A DNA stretch of 64,000 bases from Pascua guehoae. Its lineage: Eukaryota > Basidiomycota > Tremellomycetes > Trichosporonales > Trichosporonaceae. Position numbers and translations under genes: made by a program. The notes under the pieces are model-generated. The model did not search any database. It saw nothing but the letters and a program-made list of their open reading frames with translations, and was not told the DNA's origin. Of this stretch, positions 46,147 through 57,009 are shown one piece after another (position 1 is the stretch's first letter; every line of letters begins with the position of its first letter). The stretch is from NCBI GenBank assembly GCA_001600415.1, contig BCJX01000019.1, forward strand, positions 441,924 through 505,923, in the 5' to 3' direction.

Positions 46147-46876
46147 TCAGAACCACACAACAACGGGCGTGGCCACCCCCGCCCCAATGACCGCAAACAC
46201 CATCGACAGCCACCGCCCCTCGCGCGCGAGTTTGGCCGCACTCAAGCCCGCCCCCAGGGCGAGCGCTTCGATGGCCGCCTGGCACCAGCCCATGATGTAC
46301 CCTCCCCCAGCGACGGATGCGATCACGAGGGGTTTGGGGAGGTGGTGGGCGTAGATCCTGCGGTGTTAGTGTCGTGGGTCTGGCTGTGGGGGTGGGGTGG
46401 GGGGGAGGTAAGGGGGTGGGAGCGGGGGTGGTGCGGGTGGTAGCGGGGGTATGCGAACGAGGTCCTAACGCGCGACGTGTCCAGCCCAGCCGGCCTCGGT
46501 GTGTCGCTGCAGAGACCCGCCCTGCCCAGACTATGTGCCTCAAAACTCACGCCAGGACAACCATGACCGTCCCCATCGTGACGGCCGCCTGCACGACAAC
46601 CTGTACCAACAGAGCGAGCGACACTGGGGTGTCAGACCCAACCATGCCTGTATACGTACCCAGGAGCCACGTTCGTCTCCTCCGTTCTGCCTCGGAGCTG
46701 ATCTCGGACTCGCGCTCGCACTGGAGGTGAGCTGTGGTCTTGGCGGGCTCTCGTGGGCTTTGGTGGGCTCGTACCTTTTCGACATCGGGAGGTGGTCGCA
46801 GGGGTTCTGTTGACATTGTCTTGTGGCCTCTAGGCAACGACGCGTCTGTCCCGTTTTGCATGCTGTCGGACTTCAT
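46147..46876 (-). CDS. Small four-helix membrane protein, unknown family
   Basis: Exons 46876-46775, 46720-46660, 46623-46551 and 46357-46147 join in phases 0, 1 and 2 to 148 residues. The N-terminal 50 residues are soluble (ending CERESEISSEAERRRRTW). Four hydrophobic segments follow: LLVSLALLVQVVVQAAVTMG, a second that continues into VMVVLAIYAH, LVIASVAGGGYIMGWCQAAI with an Ala/Gly/Leu-rich stretch, and WLSMVFAVIGAGVATPVVVWF at the extreme C-terminus. The middle introns are 54 and 36 nt; the first is a multiple of 3 and open, so retention would add 18 residues. The splice model rests on the uninterrupted hydrophobic segment it creates across exons 2 and 3. I recognise no family. Confidence 0.7.
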
Positions 46877-48390
46877 TGCGGCGTGCGCGTTGGGAGGGGG
46901 GGACGGGGTGTAGGAGAGTGAAGTGCAGCTCTGTTGACGTTGGTTCCCAATTCTGGTGCGGTGTAGGTCGTGAGTCGCGCCTGGTGGCAGGGCGGGAGGT
47001 GTGGGAGGTGTGAGGTGTGGGAAGTATGGGCGGTGTGGGCGGTGTGGGCGGTGTGGGCGGTGTGGGCGGTGTGGGAGGTGTGAGTAAGATGTGGAAAGAG
47101 CTTTGCGCGCTGCAAGACGCGACCAGCGTCGGCGAGCATGGCCCACAAAACCGGCGAGCGTCAATGTCAACAAGCCACAAAGCCCGGAAGCGGCACAAGG
47201 GTTTGGTTTGGTGTCTCAGACTGTCGCTGGTGGCCAGGCACCACTGAGCCGCCACCTGAGTCCTCAGTTCTGGTTCTACTCTGGTCTCCATCAGCTGCGG
47301 GAAGCGTTAACGTGTCCGCACTAGCGAGGCTGCTTGTATCCACCAAAGGTGGCTCTGGCTAACACTCGCATTTGCCAAGCAGGTGTACGCGAGGCTCAGC
47401 CCAGGATGACTTGTATTCCAAGTTTGGTTCGCGTGTCAAGACAATAGGCTTCAACCGAGAGTGGCGCAGGTGGCGTTGGATATTTGCCACGCAGTAAGCC
47501 ACTCTGGCGGCTGGGCGCGGTGCGGCGAACCCAATCGACACTAGTAGGGCACTCGCCGAAGACTAGCCTCGGTAGCCCGTTACCAAGCGAGTTGTGGCGC
47601 AAGTGACGCCGTCTGACACAGGTCGCACATTGTTTGTCCTCCACGCCGCCGCGCCAGGACAAGGACACGTCTGCTGTGCGTGTCTTGGAATAAGAGCAAA
47701 GACTGTGTCAGCCGCGTCGCATCAAACACGCGCGCTACCAACCGTCTATCGCCGTTCTTGGACTCTGGGTCTGGAGGACACGCTTATCGTGTTGTTTATA
47801 CTCTGGCGTTAGGGAACCTGCTGGCCCCGCCCACTATTGTTTAGTAGCGAGCCACAGAGGCAGGTTATGGGCCGTGCTGATCGTCATCTGTTAAACATGG
47901 TTCACGGTAGCATGGGTTGAACGGTGGTAAACATGCTTGTCAACTCTTTCAAGACATCAGCTGTTCTACTATGACGACCTGCAGGATCCACTAGACCCCA
48001 TACCCTGCGATTGCCGCAGTCGATGTCCAGCAGTACCCGGTGCTCTCCGCAGCTTGTTTCGCCAGTTGCACTCCATGTCCTAGCGCAACTGTTGATCGGC
48101 TGGTGAACACGGGATGGCCTAGACTCCAGTATGACACAGAAAAGGCAAACGCGAGTAAGATTAGAGCTTGTTTGGCTTTGGCGCAGTTGAGTTGGGCGGG
48201 GGGCTTTGTAGCAGCACAAACATCTACTGCGAACGATGTGGTTCTCATCCTCTTCGGCTACCTGCACTTCCCTCGATGCAAACAGACGCCCGCGCACACT
48301 CCTTCCCCAGATTCTCCCAATGGTGAACCCATTCTCATCAGCCGGTAGATGCCACGATGCGATTTGCTCTCCAATGAAAGAAACACAGAA
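46877..48390. other. Intergenic, minisatellite, no gene
   Basis: 1.5 kb between the membrane-protein start and the first tRNA gene. A 9-nt minisatellite lies at its left end. A long minus-strand open frame (47902-48876) runs straight through the tRNA gene and has no motif, so I do not call it. Confidence 0.55.
46996..47082. repeat. GGTGTGGGC-type 9-nt minisatellite
   Basis: About nine units; the central five or six are exact and the outer ones degenerate (GGTGTGGGA, GGTGTGA). It lies upstream of the four-helix membrane-protein gene. Confidence 0.85.
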
Positions 48391-48507
48391 GCCTCTATAG
48401 CTCAGTTGGTAGAGCGTGCCTTTCGTATTTTGTTTGCCTCCAGACGGAGTCTGCAGATGGATTTGAAAGTCAGGGTAAGGTCGGCGGTTCGACTCCGTCT
48501 GGAGGCA
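48391..48507 (+). tRNA. tRNA-Thr(CGU), 44-nt intron
   Basis: The acceptor stem GCCTCTA pairs with TGGAGGC, discriminator A. The D arm is GCTC-AGTTGGTA-GAGC, the anticodon stem TGCCT pairs with GGGTA, the anticodon is CGT (threonine, ACG codon), the variable loop is AGGTC and the T arm GGCGG-TTCGACT-CCGTC. The intron is 48428-48471, after position 37, the normal site. CCA is not encoded. The intron contains a 17-nt exact reverse complement of the gene's own 3' end. A TTTT follows 26 nt downstream. Confidence 0.93.
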
Positions 48508-48928
48508 GATTGGAAGCGTTAGCTTGCAAGTCTTTTGCTTTTGAGGTCTCTGGGCTTTGTTGATGGTTAACCGGTCGAGACGTAGAGCGTGGTTGTGGCG
48601 GTGTGTGGCGACTTTTGTGGGACAAAAAGGGTATAAGTCGGAGCGTTTTACCTCAACAACACACTCAGCCGTACGACCAGGTACACTCCAACCCTGTGAC
48701 TGGAACGAGTGCAGGCTAGCATAGTTATGAGACTCCACACGGTCACTGGAAGAGGGGAAGGACGCGTTTTGCCAGAGGTAGCACCACCGAAAATTGCCAT
48801 GTGGCATCGCTGCAAACAAACGCCCGCCGCCACAACTCACCCTCGCCCATCTCAACCGTCTCCAAACGGCCACCATTGTTCAAGCAGCAAACGCAACCCA
48901 CACTGGGAGGGACTACGAAAAGAAGATC

Positions 48929-48933
48929 AAAAA
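48929..48933 (-). terminator. RNA polymerase III terminator T5
   Basis: Five T on the transcribed minus strand, 4 nt past the end of the second tRNA-Thr gene. Confidence 0.7.
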
Positions 48934-48937
48934 GCTA

Positions 48938-49043
48938 TGCCTCCAGACGGAGTCGAACCGCCGACCTTACCCTGGCTTTCGAATCTCCGTCAAGAGACAG
49001 ACAAATTACGAAAGGCACGCTCTACCAACTGAGCTATAGAGGC
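48938..49043 (-). tRNA. tRNA-Thr(CGU), 33-nt intron
   Basis: Second copy of the same gene with identical exons but a shorter, diverged intron of 33 nt at the same site. It faces the first copy tail to tail, 430 nt apart. A T5 terminator follows immediately. Confidence 0.93.
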
Positions 49044-49070
49044 ATTGCTGTTCTCATGATGCACCACATG

Positions 49071-49541
49071 CTACAACGGACAGCGATGATTTACTGAACT
49101 TCCGTTTGTGCTCAGGCGAAGGGATACATGACAAGGTTGTCCGAGGTCTGTAGGTGTGAAACAGTCGTGGCGATGGACGTTGCAGCGTTCCCCAGCCTGG
49201 TCGAGGAGAGACGTTACTCTGTAGACCCGGCGGCATGCCACGACCCCCAGCAGCCATAGCTCGACGGGGCGATTCCCAATGTCGTCATTCGCAGTGGTAT
49301 CGCACTTTACTCTGGTTAATATCAGTAGGGAGGTGTAATCTAACAAGCAAGTGGGGTCATTGAGTTTAATATTGCTGCCAAGAACGAAAGCGAATAATTG
49401 ATCTTGGCCTTCCTTTATTTTTCTAAATCCCTGCAATTCCCATACAAGCTGCCCAACGTCAGCGCGGGGATACTCCTGAGAGAACCTGTATGGGAAAGGT
49501 TTCCAACTTGCGCTTGTACGGCTTGGCAACGGAATGTGCAT
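49071..49541 (-). CDS. Orphan ORF in lower-GC patch
   Basis: 156 codons with a fairly natural composition in the middle (for example VWELQGFRKIKEGQDQLFAF) but a poor C-terminus. No motif, signal or splice pattern is recognised. The local GC content is clearly lower than in the rest of the window. It could be a young or horizontally acquired gene, a remnant, or chance. Confidence 0.25.
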   Translation of the reverse strand: MHIPLPSRTSASWKPFPYRFSQEYPRADVGQLVWELQGFRKIKEGQDQLFAFVLGSNIKLNDPTCLLDYTSLLILTRVKCDTTANDDIGNRPVELWLLGVVACRRVYRVTSLLDQAGERCNVHRHDCFTPTDLGQPCHVSLRLSTNGSSVNHRCPL

Positions 49542-49786
49542 CGTCTATCCATTGCAACTCGGCGTTAACTGGTAACTCCTGGCAAAATAGCATACTCAAA
49601 CTTTCGCCAGTCGATTGAGGGGCCTAGCTTATACCCGCGCTAGTTTTATGGGAGTGTAGTACCGTCGTTTGAAACTGATGACAACAAGTTGCATTGGCAC
49701 CTGGACATGAGAGACAGCTGCGCTCAGTGGCGGACTCCAGGGTTTATGCCACTTTGGTGATTATGCCTCCTCCGCAATAATGTACT

Positions 49787-50212
49787 TTGCGTCTTTCTGG
49801 CAACTACCCCTGCGTAAACAACACGGATGACAGTGCTCCCATCACATCCCTATTATTGTCTGACACGGTACGAGCAGACCTTTTGGGGGAGTTTTGGACG
49901 GTCGCGCAGATGTTGATTTTTACAATTCACAGCAACTCTCGAACGAGGGCATTCCATCGACGATGTACAATTACTAATTGCGTGCCAGGACGTGAGATTG
50001 TTCGAACATTGCTCTCAACAAACATAGAATGCCCGCCCGGCTTGGACAGCTCAGATAACCTGTCACTTGCCGAATATTTATTGGGCCGTGACTCCTCCTT
50101 CTCCTCTACATGGACAGGCTGGCTCGTTATGTCGAAGGAGCAAATGTTCGTACCAGATAAGGACATGGCGCAATATCGGCGCAGACTGGAATCTCACAGA
50201 TGCAATGTATGA
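49787..50212 (+). CDS. Orphan ORF in lower-GC patch
   Basis: 141 codons from an ATG at 49787. The product has a protein-like distribution of acidic, basic and hydrophobic residues (for example LLGEFWTVAQMLIFTIHSNS and DSSDNLSLAEYLLGRDSSF) and uses A/T-ending codons much more than its neighbours. No known domain is recognised. It diverges from the minus-strand orphan frame at 49071-49541. Confidence 0.3.
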   Translation: MRLSGNYPCVNNTDDSAPITSLLLSDTVRADLLGEFWTVAQMLIFTIHSNSRTRAFHRRCTITNCVPGREIVRTLLSTNIECPPGLDSSDNLSLAEYLLGRDSSFSSTWTGWLVMSKEQMFVPDKDMAQYRRRLESHRCNV

Positions 50213-50568
50213 TTAGACTATGGAAATGAATAGATATACTAGCTCGCGATACCCTCGTATCCGCGAGTTGGACGTGACGAATGCTGTCAGTTGCGGGCTG
50301 CAGCTGCAGGACTGCGGTATTCGTACTGCTTGCAGGGTTCGGGTGGGAGTGTTGCTGAGGTCGCAGCCGCAGCCTTAACGTCGACCAGTGCCAAGGCACG
50401 CGTTGTTGGTTCCCAACACGAGGCTTGGATTGGTGGATTGTCAAACGGGCGCGGACGTCTATCACACTCATAACCAGCCTCACGTGCGTTGGCCCAGGGC
50501 CAAAACAACATGCACCACCCTGTCCGCATTCCCCTCTCTCGACCCCCCCTCTCCTCTAATGCCCGCAG

Positions 50569-52685
50569 CTACTCGTCGTCGATTGGACCAGGTAGCGTGT
50601 ACTGGACCTTGAGATTTGCCGCGTCGTGGAGCAGCTGGCCGTCAGCGAGGGTCCACATGGATCGAGCGAACGGGGATATCGAGTATGCCTGTACAAGAGA
50701 GAAAGAGTACATTGCTGAAACGCCTTTACTCACGCGATCCACATCCATTGGGGGAAGGTCCAGCAACATCAACTTCGCCTCGGACCCGTCGAGCTCTTCG
50801 AGCGTCTCCTTGCATGTCGCGAGGATGGCGACGCACACGTAGCAGTGCAGTGCAAACATTTCACCTGCACTGACGGCAAAGTACGAGTCTGGAGTTAGCC
50901 TGGGACAGTCACGGTGACGGGGAAACTGGCGGAATTTGAGATGGTTGCAGATGTGCAGATGCGACGAGGGCAGCATGCAGAGAAGACGCAGCCCTCAAGG
51001 TGCTTTATCGGGCATCCCTTGGCGTTACTGGCCGTACCCATTTCCCAAAGGTCGGGATGTACCAGGAAAGAAATACGCCTCCCTGGTCTACTGGTCGACG
51101 GGAGTGAGGAATGGATATAGTCCATCGCGCGAGAGACGGGAAGAACCGTCGCAGAATCATCCTCAAATCGTCCCTCACCACCAACGACTATACCATGCTC
51201 GCTGCACTCACCCCAGAGCCTCAACACATCTCCCAGCCACATTTCCCGTGCGAGGAGAGTCGTCATCCACGACATGGCCACTGTGATCATGGGCACCTGC
51301 TCGTCCTCGAAGAAGGCGTGGAGCTCGGGAAGGGCGAGGCGGAAGAGGCCGAGCATGCTCCCGACCCGTGATGGGAGTGGTGGGAACGATTCTGCTGTTA
51401 GCGAAAGAGACAAGTTGCAGAGTTCCGATCGCTTCCTGGGTGTCTCCCCGGCCCACTCACTCATCCTCTCCATCAACTTTTCAAACGCAAAGAACACGGT
51501 GGCCGAGCGGGAGAGACAGCACACAAACGGTGTGGCGAGGTAGACCCAGTCGACCGGCGCGGGCGGCTCGCCCTGGCGCCACAGGGGCCGGGGCTCGACG
51601 TCGCCATATACCTCAGCAGCTGGGTCGCCTTCTGCGGGCCACTGGCCCGTCGCGTGCCAGTACTTGCCGAGCACCTCTTCGATGCACGCGAGGAATGCGT
51701 GGCGCGTGGGCGGCGCCGTCGGGGCAGGGACGAGGAAGCCGTTGACGCTCGTGGCGCGGAACGACATGTCGCCGTCGAGGCTGTCTAGGCCGTCCATGCT
51801 GTCAATACGCGTGTGGTTGAGCGGGCTCAGGGTCGCTCTCTGTGCGTGTCCGTTGTGTGCGCCGTGCGACGCGTGTACCTCGGCCGCCAACGACTGTATA
51901 CCGTGCGCATGGGTATGTGGCTTGGACTGCCCGGCTGCCGCGCCCAAGAGGCCGCCGCCCGTCGACGGCGGGCCCGTCGCTCCCCATGGTGGCAGCGATT
52001 CCGCCGTCAACGAGGTGATCAGGCTCTCGTACGTCGGGCTCTCGAAGCGCCGCGTGTGGTGCGCCAATGCAGACTGGAGGACGAGCGAGGTGAGCTGGCT
52101 AGGGAGGCTGGATGGGAGCGATGTGTATTCGGCCCGGAGCGTCTTGAGGAGTGTCATCTCGGACGTCTTGTCCGACGACAGTACACCGAGGAGGTATAGC
52201 CACACTTCCTGTGGGTTAGTCGCGCTTCTCAGCACGAGGACGTTCAGTCCTGAGACACGTGCGCAAACATCCGCCGGCGCTCGACCCGCGCACTTCAAGC
52301 GGGAGGAGGCGAGAAAGATTGTGTATGGTGTAGAGCTCCTCATTGGTATCATGATCACCACAATGCCTTTTATCCCAGCAACCTTCCGAAGGGACAAGTT
52401 CGGCGACCGCTGCCCCGTTGCGGAATACCGATCCCTACACTGGCTCTTCAGATGTGACGTTCACACTCCCCCGCATGCGATACCCGCATTCTCGGCATGC
52501 GATCCCCACACACTCTCAACATGCGACTGCCACACATCTCCAAGCCCACATCATCCAAAACAAGGTCCACTCACCCCGCGAACAAGGGGCGACACGCCGT
52601 TGCGTGCACTTTCACGCAGCTTGTCCACCTGCACATGCTGCTCGGCGGTGAGGAGCTCGATGTAGTCCTGGAGGTTGGTCGACAT
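50569..52685 (-). CDS. TBC-domain-like protein, probably catalytically inactive
   Basis: TBC proteins are usually Rab GTPase-activating proteins of membrane traffic. Exons 52685-52575, 52208-51461, 51394-51212, 50888-50734 and 50688-50569 join in phase to 438 residues. TBC hallmarks are GVSPLVRGEVWLYLLGVLS near the N-terminus and LRLWDSYFA...CVAILATCKETLEELD with LLDLPPMDVDR near the C-terminus. The IxxDxxR arginine finger and the YxQ glutamine finger are not visible: the region where YxQGM is expected reads DWVYLATPFVCCLSR. Between them lies a roughly 120-residue low-complexity insert (His, Gly, Ser, Ala). Intron 3 ends in CAGCAG, a tandem acceptor that would change one residue. It may act as a scaffold or pseudo-GAP. 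Intron 1 is 366 nt. Confidence 0.88.
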
Positions 52686-55600
52686 GATACCTGCGAAGCG
52701 GGGCTGAATGCGTGGTCGGTCAAGTTACGAGACTTGTCGTTAGCTTGCAGAGTCGACTACGTGCAGAGCCAAGCTTTGGTCAATGAGAGGTGCGACTTCG
52801 AGGAAAAGGCCGTGGTCGTTCCGCTAGCGATCCCGCTCAATGTACCGTGCGTCTCCTTGTCGCTTCGCGGCGTGATGAACGGTGACAAGGCGAGCAACGA
52901 GTGTAAGGTGTGGAGAGTGTCCAGGTTCTGTCAACGAGGCATGGTGGGTCAGTTGTGGGATGGATGGTTTGTGAGGTCGTTTGTGCTGCATGACCGATAT
53001 TGTCATGAATGAGACCGGACACATCCCCACCAGCAAAGGTGGAGGCCCCAAATACCTCCGTCCCAGCCGGCCACTTTTGTGGCAGTATTTTAAGGTGCGT
53101 CATTTCATTCTTGGAGTCGCGAGTTCGATTCTCCGTCGTGTCACGCAAATCGGGTACAACTCATTGTGCTGCCATTCTGTACGATCTGTACGATCTGCAC
53201 TCTCAAGTGGACAACGTGGTTCCTACAACCGGCGCATTAACAGCGGCATGCGCGACCTGCGCTCGACATACGCGTGCCTCCAGCAAATCAATGTCAAAAA
53301 CTAAATCGAGCCTTCCATGCTTTCAGCTTTAGATATCGCCTGGCCGACTCACACTCACATTGCGGCTTCGGGAACCATGGCAGGGGGATCACGCTGGCAC
53401 GTCGGCGGTCGCTGCAGCATGCTTCCCAGGAGCTCAATATGCCACACTCCGATACCATTCCTTTCATGCTGGTTCACATGGTGCACTTTCTGCTAGTGCA
53501 ATAGGGCCCCATGGCCCCTAACTTTGACATGTCGGCAAGCTCCGAAGAATGCTGGATGCCCCGCATGGCCACATGTGCCAGCCCCGCACTCGGGCACATC
53601 CGAGGCTGACCATACGCGCGGCGCGCACGCGGTGCGAGCATGTGAGTGTTGTCACCGCGTGCAGGGGTTGCTGGTTGATAGGAAGAAAGCAAGTCGTGGC
53701 ATGCGTGGCATGCCATCGCTGTCGGGATATAGCTGGGGATATGGGTTTGCCATGTGTCGCCATGTGGCACAATCCCACATATGCCCAAATGTGCGGCCAT
53801 GGCCGCTCAGCCAGGGGCGGCTCGCACTCCAAGCGGAATGGTAGAGGTAGAGGGACCGCTTTTTCGGCAACTACGTCAGAGCCGTATGTGCCGTACAGTC
53901 CCCGTCGCTAGGCGCTGCGCACAGCTGCATAGTTCGGCGGCCGGGCGTGTGTCCGATAGCCAAGCGCTGTGCATTGGGCATAGGGCTCGGCGGCGCTACC
54001 GTGTTTGAGAAACTGATTCGATCGAGGAGGGGAGGGGAGCAATGCCACAAACAACCTTTGCAAAGCGTGACATGACACGGTGGCCGACCATGGTACCATG
54101 GGCCAATGATGGCAGTGGCGTTCATGTCTTGGCCTATGACCAGTGCGCGATTTTTCAATGCCAAGACAATGTGCCATCGGGCAATTGAAACTGTTGCTTG
54201 TGCCAAGGATGGGAACGCTGGACAAGACAACCGAGCACACCATTATGCATTGCACATGTGTAAGAGTAACAAGCACCGATGCGTCATGCTGTGCATCGGC
54301 AAACAGATCTGCCTATGAGAAGCATACTCGTTGAGTCAGTGTTATTCGAGGCGCGACGGGTTGGGCACTCCTCGGGAGCGATGATGGACCAAACATCTAT
54401 AGCAGGGAGACGAGAGGTCACAAACAACACGCTACCCGACACCGGCGGCGGAGGCGTGAGACAGCAGGCACGCCGCCAATACCTGGCAGTGGCGAATCGC
54501 TTGGTCAGATGTGGTCTGCCGCCGAGTACATTGTAGTATTCTTGCTCCAGTTTGCGAGATGGAGGTGGCAGAAGCACAAAGATGAGGCACCAGATGCAAC
54601 ATAGGAAAGTTATGCATCGGGATGCGGGTCGCACCCTGCGATAAACAATAACGAGGGCTCGACGCGTCGCGCAAGATGGCAAATGGGAGTGATCCTCTTC
54701 GGTCCAAATCTCCTGCTGCGCAACTGCGGACAGTGCCGCAAGTGATAATGACCCGACATTCGCTGCTATTCACTTGGCGCGTGCCAGTTTCAGTACCATT
54801 GGACGACTGGGGCACCGTATCGGGCGCGATAGGATATGGCGAAGGCCGCCGGCCGCCTTGACACGTTTCCTTCCATTAATCGCATGCCCACATGTTGTCT
54901 TGCAGCAAGCAAGCCTGTGGGTCCGGGAGTTTCCAGGTTCTTTTGAGTATCAGATTACTGCAATTGCCCCCCAGCGTACCCATCCCACTGTGCGTGCAGC
55001 ATGTCCATATACCACGGCAGCGCAGAGAGGTGGGACGGTGTACGATACGATGTTGCTGTGGGCTAGTTGTTTTACTGAACGTGTATGTTGGACCCCTGCC
55101 ATCGCCCACACGACCACGCCACGACGGTGGGAGGGGCTTGAAGGGCAATGGCCATCTTTTATCCGACATGCCTAGGCTAAGACGCCAGGAGACTATGAAG
55201 ACGCACAGAGGGTGGATATCAAAAGCCGACATGGACGGACCCTTTGCTGTCAGATGTAACGAGGGGCAACGTGCTAGATCGCACACCTTTTTGTCGTGTG
55301 CCCTCGGTCGCTCATTGAAAGCCGCCCCCCTCCGGGCCACTCGGGCCTCTTGGGGCGGGGCCATCCAGAGGCGTCTGCACACTGCACACTCCCTTGATGG
55401 ACCCCACTCTGTGCTGTGGTACTCTGGTACTCTGGGAGCCCAGGCGCCACTGCCACTGCCACTGTACGCATGCACTCACGCGCATTAGACACACTCGTCA
55501 CACATCACACACACACACCAGTTCAGTTCGTCTGCCATTATTGCATTTCTCCCCTTTCTTCCTTTCATCGCCTCAAACCTTGCCTCCCGATCTCCCGGCG

Positions 55601-57009
55601 ACTCTGGGCGTTTCGCTCGTCATAGCTCCCCATTCCACCCGGCTCACCCGCCCACCAACCTCATCGCATCCCATCTACAAACACTGCATCACTGCGTCAC
55701 TCATTTCGCCACCTTCCTTCTCACCACCACTCCCTCCTCAACCCCGTAGTCCATCTACCCAACCATCATCCACTTGCATCCCCGCTGCACCGCCATCCTC
55801 GTCGACATCTTCTCCACTGTGCCGACTTTACCGTCCTGCCCATCTCGCGTGCGGTGTCTTTGAAACCTTGCCAAGCGTAACAGGCCGACCCACGTGGATC
55901 AAGTTGTTTGGGGGCCAAGGGCTTGGGTGCGTTATTAAACACGCCCATCAACCAATCAGAAACCCGCATCTGGCCAACTTTCGTACCTCGTACCACCCGT
56001 CGACGTCCCTTCGCCGCGCTGATCGCGCTGAGCTGCCGGCCTTCCCCGCGCGTCATCCCCGCCGCGTGCCGCTAGCCTCTGGAATTATCGTTTTCTTTCC
56101 TTTTTTTTGGCCCCGCCCACCCCACTCGGGTTACACTACTGGACGACTTCCCGCCCCGGACCTAAGCTAGCGCCAAAGTTTCGGCCCCACCCCGCTCTCT
56201 CGCTCATTGTTGGAGAGGGTTTGGACCATCACAAGCTTCACTTGTTGTTAAGGGAATTATTGCATCCATCTGGATCAACCGAAGACCCTGTCAAACCAGT
56301 TTTGCCTCGGCACCTCAGCTCTTGTGCCGTAACGTCGTTTTTCGCCCGCCAAGTGGCAAAGGAGCAAAAAAAGGCAGTGCATCCGGTGAGTGGCCAGAAG
56401 TGGGGTGTTACGTATAGGGAACAGAGCACTGCAGTGCAGTGGTGGGTGTTACTATGATTGCAGTGGTTTTCGGTAAACGGGCTGGTGGTCCCTTGCCACC
56501 ACCTCCACCCTCCCTGCGCGCCCATGGGGGGCCCGGAGCCAATCGCCCAAACCGCCTCCAGGGTCAAAGCTCATCACCAAAGGTGGGCCTGGGTGGTTTT
56601 GGGTGCACTGGCCAGTGGCCAAATGGCCAAATGGCCAGTCGAGGAAAGGCAGCGCCGAGCCAGGCACGGGGACTGCAGGGCCCAGCAGCTAGCAGGGCTC
56701 TTTGGGCGCGCGCGCGTGCTCCAGCTCGAGCAACTGGATCGAGGCGGTGCACCGCCTCAATGATCTCCACTCTCCATCCCATCCACCACCGGGCACCACC
56801 TTGCTTTCATAAATCAAAACCACACCACACCACACTCCACACAACACTCCCCCATCATCACCACCACTCGACACGTAAAACTTACACACTTCACAGCATC
56901 AACCAACAACCTCGCCTTCCTCCTATCCTCTTTCATACATCCTTAACACCCCATCCCTACAGCTTCGTGCCCTCTACAACGCACAGAGGCTAGCTACCTC
57001 GCACCAAAC
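52686..57009. other. Long gene-free stretch upstream of the Ca2+-ATPase
   Basis: 4.3 kb without a supportable gene. The open frames at 55.4-56.2 kb are Ser/Pro/His-rich translations of a C/T-rich leader-like sequence. The last 200 nt before 57010 are rich in ACCACACC and CATC, typical of a 5' UTR. It may hold a large regulatory region or unrecognised noncoding RNA. Confidence 0.5.

Noticed and set aside
47902..48876. Long minus-strand ORF of 324 codons
   Set aside because: It reads antisense through a clear tRNA gene, has no motif and its composition is not protein-like.
53095..53150. T-arm-like GAGTTCGATTCTC on the plus strand
   Set aside because: No matching D arm, anticodon stem or acceptor stem; only a 3-bp T stem. 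At most a tRNA relic.
55394..56170. 258-codon plus-strand ORF upstream of the Ca2+-ATPase
   Set aside because: Ser/Pro/His-rich translation of C/T-rich leader sequence; no splice or domain support.
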